DNA of 64,000 nt from assembly GCA_001298545.1 (NCBI GenBank), contig LJCX01000029.1, positions 620,001-684,000 on the forward strand, in the 5' to 3' direction. The notes beneath the pieces are model-generated. The model saw only the letters and a program-made list of their open reading frames with translations. It did no database searches and was not told where the DNA came from. This DNA comes from Actinobacteria bacterium OV320. GTDB lineage: Bacteria > Actinomycetota > Actinomycetes > Streptomycetales > Streptomycetaceae. Position 1 is the first letter of the stretch; every line of letters begins with the position of its first letter. This document shows positions 41,701-48,986 of this stretch, piece after piece. Position numbers and translations under genes: made by a program.

Positions 41701-42454
41701 CGCGGGCGCGGCGGACGATGTCCTCGTAGGCCTGCCAGAACTCGAAGAAGTTCAGCGTCTCGGCCTTCTTGATGCCGGCCACGACGAGCTGGCGGTCGCC
41801 GTTGGGCTTCACCAGGTCGATGGCCAGGCCGAAGTTGACGTGCGGCGGCTTGACGAGGGTGGGCTTCCCGTCCTTCTCCGCGTAGTGCCAGTTCATCGAC
41901 GGCATGGCCTTGATGGCCTGCACCATCGCGTAGCCGATGAGGTGGGTGAAGGAGATCTTCCCGCCCCGGGCGCGCTTGAGGTGGTTGTTGATGACGATGC
42001 GGTTGTCGAACAGCAGCTTCACCGGGACCGCGCGCACGGACGTGGCCGTGGGCAGCTCCAGCGAGGCGTTCATGTTCTTGGCGACCGCGGCGGAGGGGCC
42101 GCGCAGCGTCACGAACTCCGGACCCTGCGCCGGCGCGGCCGAAGCCGCGGCGGGCGCGGGCTTCGCGGCGGCCGGGGCCGCCTTCACCGGAGCCGGAGCG
42201 GCGGCCGGGGCCCCGGTGCCGTCGTCGATGACGGCCAGCTCGGCGCCGACCTCGACCGTCTCGTCCTCGGCGACCTTGATGGAGGCCAGGATGCCGGCGG
42301 CGGGGGAGGGGATCTCGGTGTCGACCTTGTCGGTCGAGACCTCGAGCAGGGGCTCGTCGGCCTCGACGCGCTCACCCTCGGCCTTCAGCCAGCGGGTGAC
42401 AGTGCCCTCGGTGACGCTCTCGCCGAGCGCCGGAAGGGTTACGGAAACCGCCAT
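38756..42454 (-). CDS. kgd: Chimeric 2-oxoglutarate dehydrogenase (Kgd/SucA type) with a SucB lipoyl domain at its N terminus
   Basis: 1232 residues from ATG 42454. Residues 1-79 are a lipoyl domain (VTLPALGESVTEGTV ... Lys43 in STDKVDTE, then VEVGAELAVIDDG). An Ala/Pro linker covers 80-110. From about 111 it is Kgd: an E2-like succinyltransferase domain (SLELPTATSVRAVPVKLLFDN ... catalytic His in STYDHRVIQGA), then the ThDP E1 domains (VIGMAHRGRLNVLANI, LHGDAAFAGQGVV, NNQVGFT, MWEAQFGDFVNGAQ). It decarboxylates 2-oxoglutarate in the TCA cycle. The usual Kgd N terminus with its NEWLVDEIY-type segment is absent. The gene sits 67 bases behind lpd, where sucB is expected. The E3-binding and catalytic parts of SucB are not in the window. 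Confidence 0.9.
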   Translation of the reverse strand: MAVSVTLPALGESVTEGTVTRWLKAEGERVEADEPLLEVSTDKVDTEIPSPAAGILASIKVAEDETVEVGAELAVIDDGTGAPAAAPAPVKAAPAAAKPAPAAASAAPAQGPEFVTLRGPSAAVAKNMNASLELPTATSVRAVPVKLLFDNRIVINNHLKRARGGKISFTHLIGYAMVQAIKAMPSMNWHYAEKDGKPTLVKPPHVNFGLAIDLVKPNGDRQLVVAGIKKAETLNFFEFWQAYEDIVRRARDGKLTMDDFTGVTVSLTNPGGLGTVHSVPRLMPGQSVIMGVGSMDYPAEFQGTSQDTLNKLGIAKVMTLTSTYDHRVIQGAASGEFLRVVANSLLGENGFYDEIFEALRIPYEPVRWLKDIDASHDDDVTKAARVFELIHSYRVRGHVMADTDPLEYRQRKHPDLDITEHGLTLWDLEREFAVGGFAGKSLMKLRDILGVLRDSYCRTTGVEFMHIQDPKQRRWIQDRIERAHSKPEREEQLRILRRLNAAEAFETFLQTKYVGQKRFSLEGGESVIPLLDAVLDSAAESRLDEVVIGMAHRGRLNVLANIVGKSYAQIFREFEGNLDPKSMHGSGDVKYHLGAEGTFTGLDGEQIKVSLAANPSHLETVDPIIEGISRAKQDIINKGGTDFTVLPVALHGDAAFAGQGVVAETLNMSQLRGYRTGGTVHIVINNQVGFTAAPESSRSSMYATDVARMIEAPIFHVNGDDPEAVVRVARLAFEFRQAFNKDVVIDLICYRRRGHNESDNPAFTQPLMYDLIDKKRSVRKLYTESLIGRGDITLEEAEQALQDYQGQLEKVFTEVREATAQPAAGDAHEPQDNFPVAVNTAVSAEVVKRIAESQVNIPDYFHVHPRLLPQLQRRASMVEDGTIDWGMGETLAVGSLLLEGTPVRLSGQDSQRGTFGQRHAVLIDRETGEEHTPLQYLNDEQARYNVYNSLLSEYAVMGFEYGYSLARPDALVMWEAQFGDFVNGAQTVVDEYISAAEQKWGQTSGVTLLLPHGYEGQGPDHSSARVERFLQLCAQNNMTVAMPTLPSNYFHLLRWQVHNPHHKPLVVFTPKSMLRLKAAASKAEEFTSGQFRPVIGDSTITDPAAVKKVVFCAGKVYYDLEAERQKRGVTDTAIIRLERLYPLPGAEVQAEVNKYPNAEKYLWTQEEPANQGAWPFIALNLIDHLDLAVGADVPHGERLRRISRPHGSSPAVGSAKRHQAEQEQLVREVFEA
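42165..42212. repeat. 15-base direct repeat in the linker of the chimeric gene
   Basis: GCGGCGGCCGGGGCC occurs at 42165-42179 and 42198-42212, inside the Ala/Pro-coding linker between the lipoyl and Kgd parts. Ala/Pro linkers of this kind exist in both parent genes, so these bases mark the probable recombination or mis-join zone. Confidence 0.75.
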
Positions 42455-42521
42455 GGTTTCGGTTGCTCCTTACGAATTGCGGAAGTCTGTGTCGTCGCGG
42501 AGTCGCTTCTTCGACCGAGGG

Positions 42522-43910
42522 TCAGTCGTGCGAGTGCAGCGGCTTGCCCGCCAGGGCCAGGTGGGCCTCGCCGAGCGCCTCGTTCTGCGTCGGGTGAGCG
42601 TGGATGAGCTGCGCGACCTCGGCGGGCAGCGCCTCCCAGTTGTAGATCAGCTGGGCTTCGCCGACCTGCTCGCCCATGCGGTCGCCGACCATGTGGACGC
42701 CGACCACGGCACCGTCCTTCACCTGGACGAGCTTGATCTCGCCCGCGGTGTTGAGGATCTTGCTCTTGCCGTTGCCCGCGAGGTTGTACTTCAGAGCGAC
42801 GACCTTGTCCGCGCCGTAGATCTCCTTGGCCTTGGCCTCGGTGATACCCACGGAGGCGACCTCGGGGTGGCAGTACGTCACCCGGGGGACACCGTCGTAG
42901 TCGATCGGGACGACCTTCTGACCGGCCAGACGCTCCGCCACCAGCATGCCCTCGGCGAAGCCGACGTGCGCGAGCTGGAGGGTCGGGACCAGGTCGCCGA
43001 CGGCGGAGACGGTCGGGACGTTGGTGCGCATGTACTCGTCGACCAGGACGTAACCGCGGTCCGTGGCGACGCCCTGCTCCTCGTAGCCGAGACCGGCGGA
43101 GACGGGCCCGCGGCCCACCGCGACCAGCAGGACCTCGGCCTCGAACTCCTTGCCGTCGGCCAGCGTGACCTTGACGCCGTCCGCGGTGTACTCGGCCTTG
43201 GAGAAGAAGGTGCCCAGGTTGAACTTGATGCCGCGCTTGCGGAACGCGCGCTCAAGAAGCTTGGAGGAGTTCTCGTCCTCGACCGGGACGAGGTGCTTCA
43301 GGCCCTCGATCACCGTCACGTCGGAGCCGAAGGACTTCCACGCCGAGGCGAACTCGACGCCGATGACGCCGCCGCCCAGGATGATGGCGGACTTCGGCAC
43401 ACGGTCCAGGACGAGGGCGTGGTCCGAGGAGATGATCCGGTCGCCGTCGATCTCCAGGCCCGGCAGCGACTTCGGCACGGAGCCGGTCGCGAGCAGCACG
43501 TGGCGGCCCTGGACGCGCTGTCCGCCCACGTCGACGGAGGTCGGGGAGGACAGGCGGCCCTCACCCTCGATGTACGTCACCTTGCGGGAGGCGATGAGCC
43601 CCTGAAGGCCCTTGTACAGCCCCGAGATGACACCGTCCTTGTACTTGTGGACGGCGGGGACGTCGATGCCCTCGAAGGTGGCCTTGACGCCGAACTGCTC
43701 GCTCTCGCGGGCCTGGTCGGCGATCTCGCCCGCGTGCAGCAGGGCCTTGGTGGGGATGCAACCCCGGTGCAGGCAGGTGCCGCCGACCTTGTCCTTCTCG
43801 ATCAGGGCGACGTCCAGGCCCAGCTGCGCCCCGCGCAGGGCCGCGGCGTAACCGCCACTACCACCGCCGAGGATCACTAGGTCGAAAACGGTGCTGGCGT
43901 CGTTCGCCAC
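42522..43910 (-). CDS. lpdA: Dihydrolipoamide dehydrogenase (E3)
   Basis: 462 residues from GTG 43910 with a GGAGGACG ribosome site. FAD-binding is VILGGGSGGYAAALRGAQLG. The redox disulfide is in GGTCLHRGCIPTK, the NAD site in AIILGGGVIGVEFASAW, and the active-site His-Glu pair in IHAHPTQNEALGE. It reoxidises lipoyl groups of the 2-oxo-acid dehydrogenase complexes. The next gene on the strand begins with a lipoyl domain, so the two are probably cotranscribed. In the reference order it is followed by an ordinary sucB. Confidence 0.97.
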   Translation of the reverse strand: MANDASTVFDLVILGGGSGGYAAALRGAQLGLDVALIEKDKVGGTCLHRGCIPTKALLHAGEIADQARESEQFGVKATFEGIDVPAVHKYKDGVISGLYKGLQGLIASRKVTYIEGEGRLSSPTSVDVGGQRVQGRHVLLATGSVPKSLPGLEIDGDRIISSDHALVLDRVPKSAIILGGGVIGVEFASAWKSFGSDVTVIEGLKHLVPVEDENSSKLLERAFRKRGIKFNLGTFFSKAEYTADGVKVTLADGKEFEAEVLLVAVGRGPVSAGLGYEEQGVATDRGYVLVDEYMRTNVPTVSAVGDLVPTLQLAHVGFAEGMLVAERLAGQKVVPIDYDGVPRVTYCHPEVASVGITEAKAKEIYGADKVVALKYNLAGNGKSKILNTAGEIKLVQVKDGAVVGVHMVGDRMGEQVGEAQLIYNWEALPAEVAQLIHAHPTQNEALGEAHLALAGKPLHSHD

Positions 43911-44215
43911 GTCACGTCCTCCATGCATGTGCGCCGTGCGCCGGTCGTCGCTGACCGCCGGCGGCTGGTGTCCGGCCGCTCTTTCTTCGGCCCTGTGGTG
44001 GGGGCCCTGTCCTGCCGAGGCCCATCTTCGCACTTGCGGGAGGCGAACGAGACGCGGGGCCGGGGTGTGAGACACCCCACGCTCACTTGTGACATGGGGG
44101 ACCGGCCCCACTCAGGGGCACGGGGAACTGCGCGACCGGCCACATTCGGCCCGCACCCGTCACATGACGGACGGACCCGAGTGACCAGGCGCACAGTCCC
44201 CCTCTGCCGGAGGGA
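43911..44215. other. Intergenic region upstream of lpdA with a Streptomyces-type repeat
   Basis: No gene is visible. At about 44112-44146 the bases AGGGGCACGGGGAACTGCG and the following CGACCGGCC match an element I recall as very common between Streptomyces genes. The region should also hold the lpdA promoter on the minus strand, but I see no clear -35/-10 pair. Confidence 0.5.
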
Positions 44216-45742
44216 CTAGCCGAGATCGCCGGAGGCGGTCAGCTCGGCCAGCCGCACCAGGGTCCGCACGGCGGTCCCGGTACCACCCTTGGGCGTGTAC
44301 CCGAAGGGGCCGCCCTCGTTGAACGCCGGCCCGGCGATGTCCAGGTGCGCCCAGGTGATCCCCTCGCCCACGAACTCGCGCAGGAAGAGACCGGCCACCA
44401 GCCCGCCGCCCATCCGCTCACCCATGTTGGCGATGTCCGCGACGCTGGAGTCCATGCCCTTGCGCAGGTGCTCCGGCAGCGGCATCGGCCAGGCCGGCTC
44501 ACCGACCTCCTCGGCGGCCTCGTGCAGCGCGGAGCGGAACGCGTCGTCGTTCGCCATGATCCCGAAGGTCCGGCTGCCCAGCGCCAGCATCATCGCGCCG
44601 GTCAGGGTCGCGACGTCGACGATCGCGTCCGGCTTCTCCGCGGAGGCCGCCCACAGCGCGTCCGCGAGGACCAGCCGGCCCTCGGCGTCCGTGTTGAGGA
44701 CCTCGACGGTCTTGCCGCTGTACATGCGCAGCACGTCACCCGGGCGGGTGGCGGAGCCGGAGGGCATGTTCTCGGCCAGCGCCAGCCACCCGGTGACGTT
44801 CACCTCGAGCCCGAGCCGCGCGGCGGCGACGACCGCGGCGAAGACCGCCGCCGCACCGCTCATGTCGCACTTCATCGTCTCGTTGTGCCCGGCCGGCTTC
44901 AGCGAGATGCCGCCCGAGTCGTAGGTGATGCCCTTGCCGACGAAGGCCAGGTTCTTCTTGGCCTTGGAGGAGGTGTAGGACAGCTTCACCAGGCGCGGGG
45001 CCGAGGCCGAGCCGGAGCCGACGCCGAGGATGCCGCCGTAGCCGCCCTTGGCGAGCGCCTTCTCGTCGAGCACCTGCACCTTGATGCCGTGCTCCTTGGC
45101 CGCCGTCTGGGCGAGAGCGGCGAACGCCTCGGGGTCGAGGTCGTTCGGCGGCATGTTGATCAGGTCGCGGGCGCGGTTGAGCTCCTCGCCGACGGCGGTG
45201 GCACGCAGCAGCGCGGCCTTGTGGGCGGCGTCGCGCGGCTTCCCGCCGAGCATGGCGGCCTCGGCGAGCGGGGCCTTGCCGTTCTTGGCCTTGGCGTCGT
45301 CGCCGTTGTGCTTGTACGCGTCGAAGGAGTACGCGCCGAGCACCACGCCCTCGCCGATCGCGCCGATGTCGGCGGCGTCGGTCACCGGCAGGGCGAAGAC
45401 GGCCTTCTTGGCGCCGGTGAGGGTGCGGGCGGCCGCGCCGGCCGCCTTGCGCAGCGCCTCGGGGTCGAAGCCGGCGTCCTTGTCGGGCTCCTGGCCGAGC
45501 CCCACCGCGAGCACGAGCGGTGCTTTGAAACCGGCCGGTGCGGGCAGCTTGGTCAGCTCGCCCTCGGCCCCGGAGGCACCGAGGGTTTCCAGGATGCCGG
45601 CGAGCCTGCCGTCGTAGGCCTTGTCGACGGCTTCGGCGCCTGGGGCAACGATCGGGCCTTTCGCGCCCTTGGCGACACCGATCACGATCGCGTCGGCCCG
45701 GAGGCCGGGCGCCGCGGCGGTGCTGAGAGTGAGAGCAGTCAC
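44216..45742 (-). CDS. pepA: Leucyl aminopeptidase (M17)
   Basis: 508 residues from ATG 45742. The C-terminal catalytic half has the M17 signature NTDAEGRLVLADAL with metal ligands Asp and Glu, and LAFVGKGITYDSGGISLKP with the catalytic Lys and metal ligand. It removes N-terminal leucine and other residues from peptides, as a hexamer with two metal ions. The N-terminal domain (residues 1-170) is the usual macro-domain-like part. The tail ends TLVRLAELTASGDLG. It precedes lpdA on the same strand with 305 bases between. Confidence 0.96.
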   Translation of the reverse strand: MTALTLSTAAAPGLRADAIVIGVAKGAKGPIVAPGAEAVDKAYDGRLAGILETLGASGAEGELTKLPAPAGFKAPLVLAVGLGQEPDKDAGFDPEALRKAAGAAARTLTGAKKAVFALPVTDAADIGAIGEGVVLGAYSFDAYKHNGDDAKAKNGKAPLAEAAMLGGKPRDAAHKAALLRATAVGEELNRARDLINMPPNDLDPEAFAALAQTAAKEHGIKVQVLDEKALAKGGYGGILGVGSGSASAPRLVKLSYTSSKAKKNLAFVGKGITYDSGGISLKPAGHNETMKCDMSGAAAVFAAVVAAARLGLEVNVTGWLALAENMPSGSATRPGDVLRMYSGKTVEVLNTDAEGRLVLADALWAASAEKPDAIVDVATLTGAMMLALGSRTFGIMANDDAFRSALHEAAEEVGEPAWPMPLPEHLRKGMDSSVADIANMGERMGGGLVAGLFLREFVGEGITWAHLDIAGPAFNEGGPFGYTPKGGTGTAVRTLVRLAELTASGDLG

Positions 45743-46086
45743 GGTGGTGAAATCTCGCTTCCGATGTGGAGTTGCGGTGGCCGGAGTGTGTGGGTCGACC
45801 GGGCCCGACAGCCGACCCTAGATCCGGGTCGTGGGTGCGGTCGTATCCGGGGGTGTGCCCCACCGGCGCGGCGAACCGGCGTGGCGGATCCCGGAATGAG
45901 CGTACGCGTGCGTGTGCGGTCGCTCATGCACGCGCGTGTTCACCTGTCGGTGGCGTCGTAGCCACTTCTCGATCCTCGCACCCCGTGCGCGGGGCCACAC
46001 CCTTCGGGTCGGGGTGGGCCGACGGCACGCGGCCGACATGGGCGATCATCGGCGGACACGTCGCCGCACATCCTGGAGCCCGCCCG
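45743..46086. other. Intergenic region upstream of pepA
   Basis: This region of 344 bases separates the start of pepA from the start of the decayed GH114 gene on the other strand. I see no convincing gene or structured element in it. Confidence 0.4.
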
Positions 46087-46535
46087 GTGAGACGCCCGAT
46101 CCCGCTGGTGCCCCTGCTCGCCCCGCTGCCGGCGGGCTGCGCCTCCACGCCGGACGGCAGGATCTGGCAGCCGGCCCCCGGCACCGGGCGAACGCTGGCT
46201 CGACATCCGCGCGTTGGACGTCCTGGAGCCCCTCATGGCGGCCCGTCTCGACATGTGCCGCTCATCGCCGAACTCGCCCACGACCGGGGCATGTCGGTCG
46301 GACCGAAGAACGACCTCGACCAGATCCCCGAACTCGTCGACGACTTCGACTTCGCGGTCGACGAACAGTGCGCCCGGTACGACGAGTGCGCGGACCTGAC
46401 CCCCTTCGTCGAGACGGGCAAGGCCGTCTTCCACGTCGAGTACGAACTCCCCACGAGCGAGTTCTGCGCCGACTCCCGTCGGCTGCACCTGAGTTCACTG
46501 CTGAAGAAGTACGAGCTGGGGGGGGGTGTGGTGGG
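46087..46535 (+). pseudogene. Decayed GH114 (endo-alpha-1,4-polygalactosaminidase) gene
   Basis: Pieces of one GH114 protein lie in order but not in one intact frame. The N terminus VRRPIPLVPLLAPLPAGCAS followed by TPDGRIWQPAPGT (signal/lipobox-like) is in frame 1. GERWLDIRALDVLEPLMAARLDMCR is in frame 2. LIAELAHDRGMSVGPKNDL through EYELPTSEFCADSRRLHLSSLLKKYELG is in frame 1 again. The pieces lack the stretch before GERW and the stretch after DMCR found in intact relatives, so two deletions with frame changes are implied. Intact members are secreted polysaccharide hydrolases. It ends in a G run just before cobS. Confidence 0.8.
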
Positions 46536-46550
46536 AAGCCTGTCAGCCGG

Positions 46551-47396
46551 TCAACGGCCCAGGCAGAACACCACGAGGGCGGTGGTCGCCGCCGTCTCCG
46601 CCAGACCGCCGAAGACGTCCCCCGTGACCCCGCCGAAGCGCCGCGTGCAGTGCCGCAGCAGCAGTTCGGCGACGGCGAGGGCGGCGAGGACCGCGAGCGC
46701 CGGCCGGACGGCGTCGTACGGCTCGAACGGGGCGCCCGGCTCGACGTGCCCGATCAGGACGACGACGCCGCCCTCGTACGGCCCGCACCACGCTCCCACG
46801 GCCGCCGCCGCCAGCGTCACGGCGACCACGGTGAGCACCGCACCCCGCACCGGGACCACTCCGGCGACCGCCGCCCCCAGCCCTTCCGGCCGCGCGGCCG
46901 GCACCCCGGCGCGTGCCGCCAGGGTCAGCGCGAGCCGCGCGGTGGCGGCCGAGACGACGGCGGCCACCGCGCCCAGCGCCCACGAGGTGTCGTAGAGCTG
47001 CGTCAGCGCGGCCACCTGGGCGAGCAGCACGAGGACGAGCGTCAGCACGCCGAACGGGCCGATGTCGGACTGCTTCATGATCCGCAGCGCGTCCTCGGCG
47101 GGCTTGCCGCTGCCGAGTCCGTCCGCGGTGTCGGCCAGCCCGTCGAGGTGCAGACCGCGGGTGAGGACGGCGGGCACGGCGGCCGAGGCGACGGCGGCGA
47201 GCAGCGGGCTCGCGCCCAGGTACAGCAGCAGCAGGCCGAGCCCGGCCGCGCAGCCGCCGACGACCAGCCCGACCACGGGAGCGCTCAGCATGCCCCCGCG
47301 CGCGGCCTGACGGTCCCAGCGGGTCACCCGGACCGGGAGCGCGGTGAGGGTGCCGAAGGCGAAGCGGAGGCCGTCGAGGGGCGAGGTCGTGGACAC
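46551..47396 (-). CDS. cobS: Adenosylcobinamide-GDP ribazoletransferase
   Basis: 281 residues from GTG/ATG-type start at 47396 (reads MSTTSPLDGLRFAFGTLTALPV). It is a membrane protein with about seven helices. LTRGLHLDGLADTADGLGSGKPAEDALRIMKQSDIGPFGV holds the acidic CobS motif that binds the metal. It joins adenosylcobinamide-GDP to alpha-ribazole to make adenosylcobalamin phosphate or adenosylcobalamin. cobT and a cobU fusion gene lie nearby on the same strand, making this a late-cobalamin cluster broken up by unrelated genes. Few residues separate it from the GH114 remnant. Confidence 0.94.
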   Translation of the reverse strand: MSTTSPLDGLRFAFGTLTALPVRVTRWDRQAARGGMLSAPVVGLVVGGCAAGLGLLLLYLGASPLLAAVASAAVPAVLTRGLHLDGLADTADGLGSGKPAEDALRIMKQSDIGPFGVLTLVLVLLAQVAALTQLYDTSWALGAVAAVVSAATARLALTLAARAGVPAARPEGLGAAVAGVVPVRGAVLTVVAVTLAAAAVGAWCGPYEGGVVVLIGHVEPGAPFEPYDAVRPALAVLAALAVAELLLRHCTRRFGGVTGDVFGGLAETAATTALVVFCLGR

Positions 47397-47463
47397 GGCG
47401 GCAGACTAGCCCGGACGCCCCGCCCACGAGGCAGCCCGCCCCCCGCCCCGGGAGACTGGTGAC

Positions 47464-48228
47464 ATGGTCCAGTGGGTGCAGCGCAACATCGTCGAACCGG
47501 GCAAGGTCCCGCTGCTCATCGCCCTGACGGCGTTCGTCCTCACCTTCCTGATCACCCGGATCATCACGCGCCTCATCCGGGCGGGCAAGGGCCCCTTCGG
47601 CAACATCAGCTCCGGCGGGGTGCACATCCACCACGTGGTCCCCGGGGTCGTCCTGACCGTCGCGGGCGGCTTCGGCGCGGTGGCGAGCGGTCGGCACGGC
47701 TTCGGGGCGGGCGCCTTCGCCGTGGTCTTCGGCATCGGCACCGGCCTGGTCCTCGACGAGTTCGCGCTGATCCTGCATCTCGACGACGTGTACTGGACGG
47801 AGGCGGGCCGCAAGAGCGTGGAGGCCGTGGTCCTGACGGCGGCGCTGGGCGGACTGCTGCTGGTGGGCTTCTCGCCGTTCGGCGTCAACGACATGAGCCA
47901 GGACGAGCTCCAGGACCGGGGCGGCGTCATCTCGACCGTCGTCCTCAACTTCCTGTTCTCCCTGGCCGTGCTGAGCAAGGGCAAGGCCAAGATGGCCGTC
48001 TTCAGCGTCTTCATCCCGCTCCTGGGCCTGGTGGGCCTGGTACGGGTGGCCCGGCCCGGCTCGCCGGGGGCCCGCCGGTTCTACCGGCGGCGGCCGAAGG
48101 CCCGGGCGAAGGCGGTGCTGCGGGCCTACCGCGACGACCGCCGCTGGGCGGGGCCGCGCCGGGTGGTGGGGGACTGGCTGGGCGGGAAGACGACCGCGGA
48201 ACTCGCTCAGTCCGAGGAGCGGAACTGA
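47464..48228 (+). CDS. Integral membrane protein, unknown function
   Basis: 254 residues from ATG 47464. About five hydrophobic segments: VPLLIALTAFVLTFLITRIITR, VHIHHVVPGVVLTVAGGFGAVA, GAFAVVFGIGTGLVLDEFALIL, a segment VVLTAALGGLLLVGF, and FLFSLAVLSKGKAKMAVFSVFIPLLGLVG. A histidine cluster GGVHIHHVVPG and the acidic LDEFALILHLDDVYW are conserved-looking and could bind metal. The C-terminal 60 residues are very basic and cytosolic (RRFYRRRPKARAKAVL). The last 22 bases overlap the convergent rhomboid-like gene. Confidence 0.8.
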   Translation: MVQWVQRNIVEPGKVPLLIALTAFVLTFLITRIITRLIRAGKGPFGNISSGGVHIHHVVPGVVLTVAGGFGAVASGRHGFGAGAFAVVFGIGTGLVLDEFALILHLDDVYWTEAGRKSVEAVVLTAALGGLLLVGFSPFGVNDMSQDELQDRGGVISTVVLNFLFSLAVLSKGKAKMAVFSVFIPLLGLVGLVRVARPGSPGARRFYRRRPKARAKAVLRAYRDDRRWAGPRRVVGDWLGGKTTAELAQSEERN

Positions 48229-48986
48229 GGCGCCCGGTCCGGACCGGGCGCGTGGGCCGTGCGGCGGCCGCGGGGCTTCGTGGCCGGCCGCGCCCCGTGG
48301 CGCGGCCGCGGCCCCCCGGCGCGCCGCCCGGGCCCCCGGGTGCGGCCGCGGGTCTCCGCCACCGCGCACAGCACCAGCACCGCCGCGATCGCCGCCAGAT
48401 GCTCCTTGCCCGCCAGGTTGTCCTTCAGCAGTACCTCCACCACCATCGCGACGATCACCGCCCCCGCCGTCACGTACGCGCGGTAGCGCCAGCCCAGGAA
48501 CACCGCGAGGCCGACCACGGCCGCCGACGGGCCGGTGTCCACGATCAGGGCGTCGGCGGCGGGCAGGCCGAACGGGCCGCCGGGGCCGAGGGCGATGCCC
48601 ACGCGCGCGTACAGGGTGCCCGCGAGCGTGGCGGCGTAGGCGATGACGAGGGTCCGCCACCAGCCCAGGCAGAGTTCCGCGATCCCGAACACCAGCAGGA
48701 TCTGCGCGAGGGCGCCCCAGACCGGCAGGTCCAGCGCGGGCACGAACAGGGACAGCGGGGTGCGCAGCAGGGCGAGCCCGAGCGGGTCCTCGGCCCGCAC
48801 CGCTCCGAGGGCCTGGACCGGACCGTAGCCCCACGCCTGGTTCTGCACGAGCTGGGTCACCGACGTCAGGCACACCGCCGCGAGGGTCATCGGGACCGCC
48901 CGCCACCGGCGCCGCACCAGGGGGACGCTCACGGCCTCGTACAGCGGTCCCCACTCGGCGCGGGCCCAGCGGGCGACCGCGTTCAC
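48207..48986 (-). CDS. Rhomboid-like membrane protein
   Basis: 259 residues from GTG 48986, which overlaps the stop of the preceding gene by GTGA. An upstream start would add an unlikely 73 residues overlapping that gene. Six or seven hydrophobic segments are present. DTGPSAAVVGL resembles the GxSx catalytic segment of rhomboid proteases, and a later helix carries GKEHLAAIAAVL, with His in the place of the second catalytic residue. Rhomboids cut membrane proteins within the bilayer. The motif match is moderate, so activity is uncertain. The C-terminal tail of about 45 residues is Arg-rich. Confidence 0.7.
   Translation of the reverse strand: MNAVARWARAEWGPLYEAVSVPLVRRRWRAVPMTLAAVCLTSVTQLVQNQAWGYGPVQALGAVRAEDPLGLALLRTPLSLFVPALDLPVWGALAQILLVFGIAELCLGWWRTLVIAYAATLAGTLYARVGIALGPGGPFGLPAADALIVDTGPSAAVVGLAVFLGWRYRAYVTAGAVIVAMVVEVLLKDNLAGKEHLAAIAAVLVLCAVAETRGRTRGPGRRAGGPRPRHGARPATKPRGRRTAHAPGPDRAPQFRSSD

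Noticed and set aside
38801..42607. A plus-strand open frame of 1268 codons opposite kgd
   Set aside because: Same reason. The composition is low-complexity and the minus strand has a complete enzyme.
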